24,491 nucleotides of DNA from ATZT02 sp964655115 (GTDB lineage Bacteria; Actinomycetota; Actinomycetes; S36-B12; UBA5976). Shown here piece after piece: positions 23,168 through 24,491 of the stretch (position 1 is the first letter of the stretch; every line of letters starts with the position of its first letter). Position numbers and translations under genes: made by a program. Location: contig CAZZKM010000017.1 of NCBI GenBank assembly GCA_964655115.1, forward strand, positions 1-24,491, given 5' to 3'. The notes beneath the pieces were generated by a model. The model was not told the DNA's origin. It did no database searches and was given only the letters and a program-made list of their open reading frames with translations.

Positions 23168-24199
23168 TTAAACTCCAGCTTTAATTCCCACATGTTCTCG
23201 AACTTTAGGTGCAACCACATTTCCGTAAAGTTCAATCGCTTTCATAATTTCTTTATGTGGTAAATAACCAATACTTAGTTGCATCATGAATCTATCCATC
23301 TTCATGGTTTCATGCATTCTTATTATTTTTTCTGTTACTTCTTGTGGACTTCCAACACCAATGGCTCCAGTTGGACCGCATTCAAGTTCAAAATGATCTC
23401 TTGTTTGAGGCGCCCATCCTCTTTCTCTACCAATTTGATTCATGGCTCGGTTATGTCCTGGCCAAAATAAATCTCTTGCTTTTTGAGAAGTTTCTGCAAT
23501 AAAACCATGAATGTTAATTCCAACAGGTAATATTCCATGACCTTGTTCAACAGATACTTTTCTGTGCAAATCAACAAGTGGAGAAAATCTAATTGGATCT
23601 CCACCTAAAATTGCAATTGCTAAAGGTAAACCTAAAGTTCCAGCTCTAACTACAGATTGTGGAGTGCCACCTATTGCAATCCAAATTGGCAATTTTTCTT
23701 GCAAAGGGCGTGGATAAATTCCTAATCCATTAATTGGAGCACGGTGTCTACCTTTATTCCAATGAACTTTTACGTTATCTCGTATATTTAATAATAAATC
23801 TAATTTTTCAACAAATAGTTCTTCATAATCTTCTAGTTCATAACCAAATAATGGAAACGATTCAATGAATGAGCCTCGTCCGGCCATAATTTCTGCACGA
23901 CCATCCGAAATTAAATCAATTGTGGCAAATTGTTGAAAAACTCTTACTGGATCTTCTGAGGATAAAACTGTAACTGCAGTTGATAATTTGATGTTTTTTG
24001 TCTTCATAGCAGCTGCGGCAAGAAGTGTGCTTGGTGAAGAAATCACAAAATCTGGACGATGGTGCTCACCTATGGCGTATACATTTAAGCCAACTTGATC
24101 AGCTAATTCGACTTCATCAATTAAATCTTTGAGTCTTTGATGCTCAGAAACAGAGCCATCTAGAGGCATATCGCCAAAGGTAAATATTCCTAATTCCAT
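23168..24199 (-). CDS. LLM-class flavin-dependent oxidoreductase (luciferase-like)
   Basis: A 343-residue TIM-barrel protein of the bacterial luciferase-like monooxygenase family. Marks are 'ELADQVGLNVYAIGEHHRPDF' (about 32-52), 'SSEDPVRVFQQFATIDLISDGRAEIMAGRGSF' (about 80-111) and 'LPIWIAIGG' mid-protein. The 'GEHH' and 'GRGSF' patterns fit the alkanal-monooxygenase-like group that uses FMN. Substrate unknown. It starts 9 bases after the DUF1801 gene stop, so the two are probably co-transcribed. Confidence 0.87.
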   Translation of the reverse strand: MELGIFTFGDMPLDGSVSEHQRLKDLIDEVELADQVGLNVYAIGEHHRPDFVISSPSTLLAAAAMKTKNIKLSTAVTVLSSEDPVRVFQQFATIDLISDGRAEIMAGRGSFIESFPLFGYELEDYEELFVEKLDLLLNIRDNVKVHWNKGRHRAPINGLGIYPRPLQEKLPIWIAIGGTPQSVVRAGTLGLPLAIAILGGDPIRFSPLVDLHRKVSVEQGHGILPVGINIHGFIAETSQKARDLFWPGHNRAMNQIGRERGWAPQTRDHFELECGPTGAIGVGSPQEVTEKIIRMHETMKMDRFMMQLSIGYLPHKEIMKAIELYGNVVAPKVREHVGIKAGV

Positions 24200-24208
24200 A
24201 TTTATATT

Positions 24209-24491
24209 CTACTTCTTAGATTTCTTTTTTGCATTTTCAAAAATTAACTGCTTTTTCCTCACAGAAATAAGCTTTCTAACTATTTTTTCCGGTAAAGGTT
24301 TATCAATTGCAAATCTTAAAGTGCCGGTGCTTTGATCATAATCTTTGAATTCTGTTTTCAATTCAGATAAAACTTCTCCAGAAAAAGGAAAATATGAGCA
24401 ATGTTTTTTAGCAGATAGAAATCCACATATTATTCCTTCTTCAATTTTGAATGCTGGCATGTTATAACTAATAACTTCTTTTGCTTTTGGT
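24209..24491 (-). CDS. DUF1801 / YdhG-like (frataxin-fold) protein, 5' partial
   Basis: The frame stays open to the right edge, so the real start lies outside the window. The visible Met at 24460 is internal: the residues before it give 'ISYNMPAF', the signature of the DUF1801 (YdhG/'iron chaperone') family. 'HCSYFPFSGEVLSEL' and 'GTLRFAIDKPLPEKIVRKLI' follow, and the chain ends in a basic Lys-rich tail. The 'iron chaperone' label comes from fold similarity to frataxin; function here is unproven. Confidence 0.85.
   Translation of the reverse strand, partial: PKAKEVISYNMPAFKIEEGIICGFLSAKKHCSYFPFSGEVLSELKTEFKDYDQSTGTLRFAIDKPLPEKIVRKLISVRKKQLIFENAKKKSKK

Noticed and set aside
24458..24460. Start codon of the DUF1801 gene at 24460
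   Set aside because: The open frame continues upstream with residues matching the family signature before this Met, so the gene is cut by the window edge.

Overview
The window looks like chromosomal DNA of a low-GC, streamlined actinobacterium, plausibly of the freshwater Nanopelagicales (acI-like) type. The evidence for Actinobacteria is gene content: a PimB-type mannosyltransferase, an actinobacterial qcrCAB with a diheme cytochrome c and a multi-pass Rieske protein, a DUF4395 protein paired with a thioredoxin, and lexA divergent from a LysM protein with SOS boxes of the TCGAAC-N4-GTTCGA type. AT-rich codons, very short spacers and many gene overlaps argue for streamlining. The exact lineage is inference. 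No rRNA, tRNA, CRISPR array or insertion sequence was seen, and no gene-free stretch exceeds about 215 bases.

Layout. Positions 1-3366: a membrane glycosyltransferase cut by the left edge, a PimB-like mannosyltransferase, then trpD and a degenerate receiver-domain protein on the minus strand. Positions 3406-7537: ctaE-qcrC-qcrA-qcrB, the bc1-aa3 respiratory branch, closed by the one clear intrinsic terminator of the window. Positions 7610-10410: a TerC-type membrane protein, a tiny Cys-rich protein with no normal start codon, a LysM protein, lexA with three SOS boxes, and a VOC/PhnB-like protein. Positions 10525-15013: a FAD-dependent (PYROXD2-like) oxidoreductase, cysK-cysE, a palindrome-dense intergenic region, and a thioredoxin-DUF4395-DinB cluster.

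Positions 15010-21607 (minus strand) hold one compact sugar operon: DeoR regulator, PfkB-family phosphofructokinase, mannitol-type PTS IIC, IIB and IIA as three separate proteins, a zinc alcohol dehydrogenase, HPr and Enzyme I. The complete phosphate relay from PEP to sugar is therefore encoded in one transcription unit. A plausible route is mannitol to mannitol-1-P (PTS), to fructose-6-P (the zinc dehydrogenase standing in for MtlD), to fructose-1,6-bisphosphate (PfkB). Two inverted repeats precede the IIC gene, and a direct repeat plus a small upstream ORF precede the regulator.

The right end (21820-24491) has a group II PLP decarboxylase, a luciferase-like flavin oxidoreductase and a DUF1801 (YdhG-like) protein that runs off the window.
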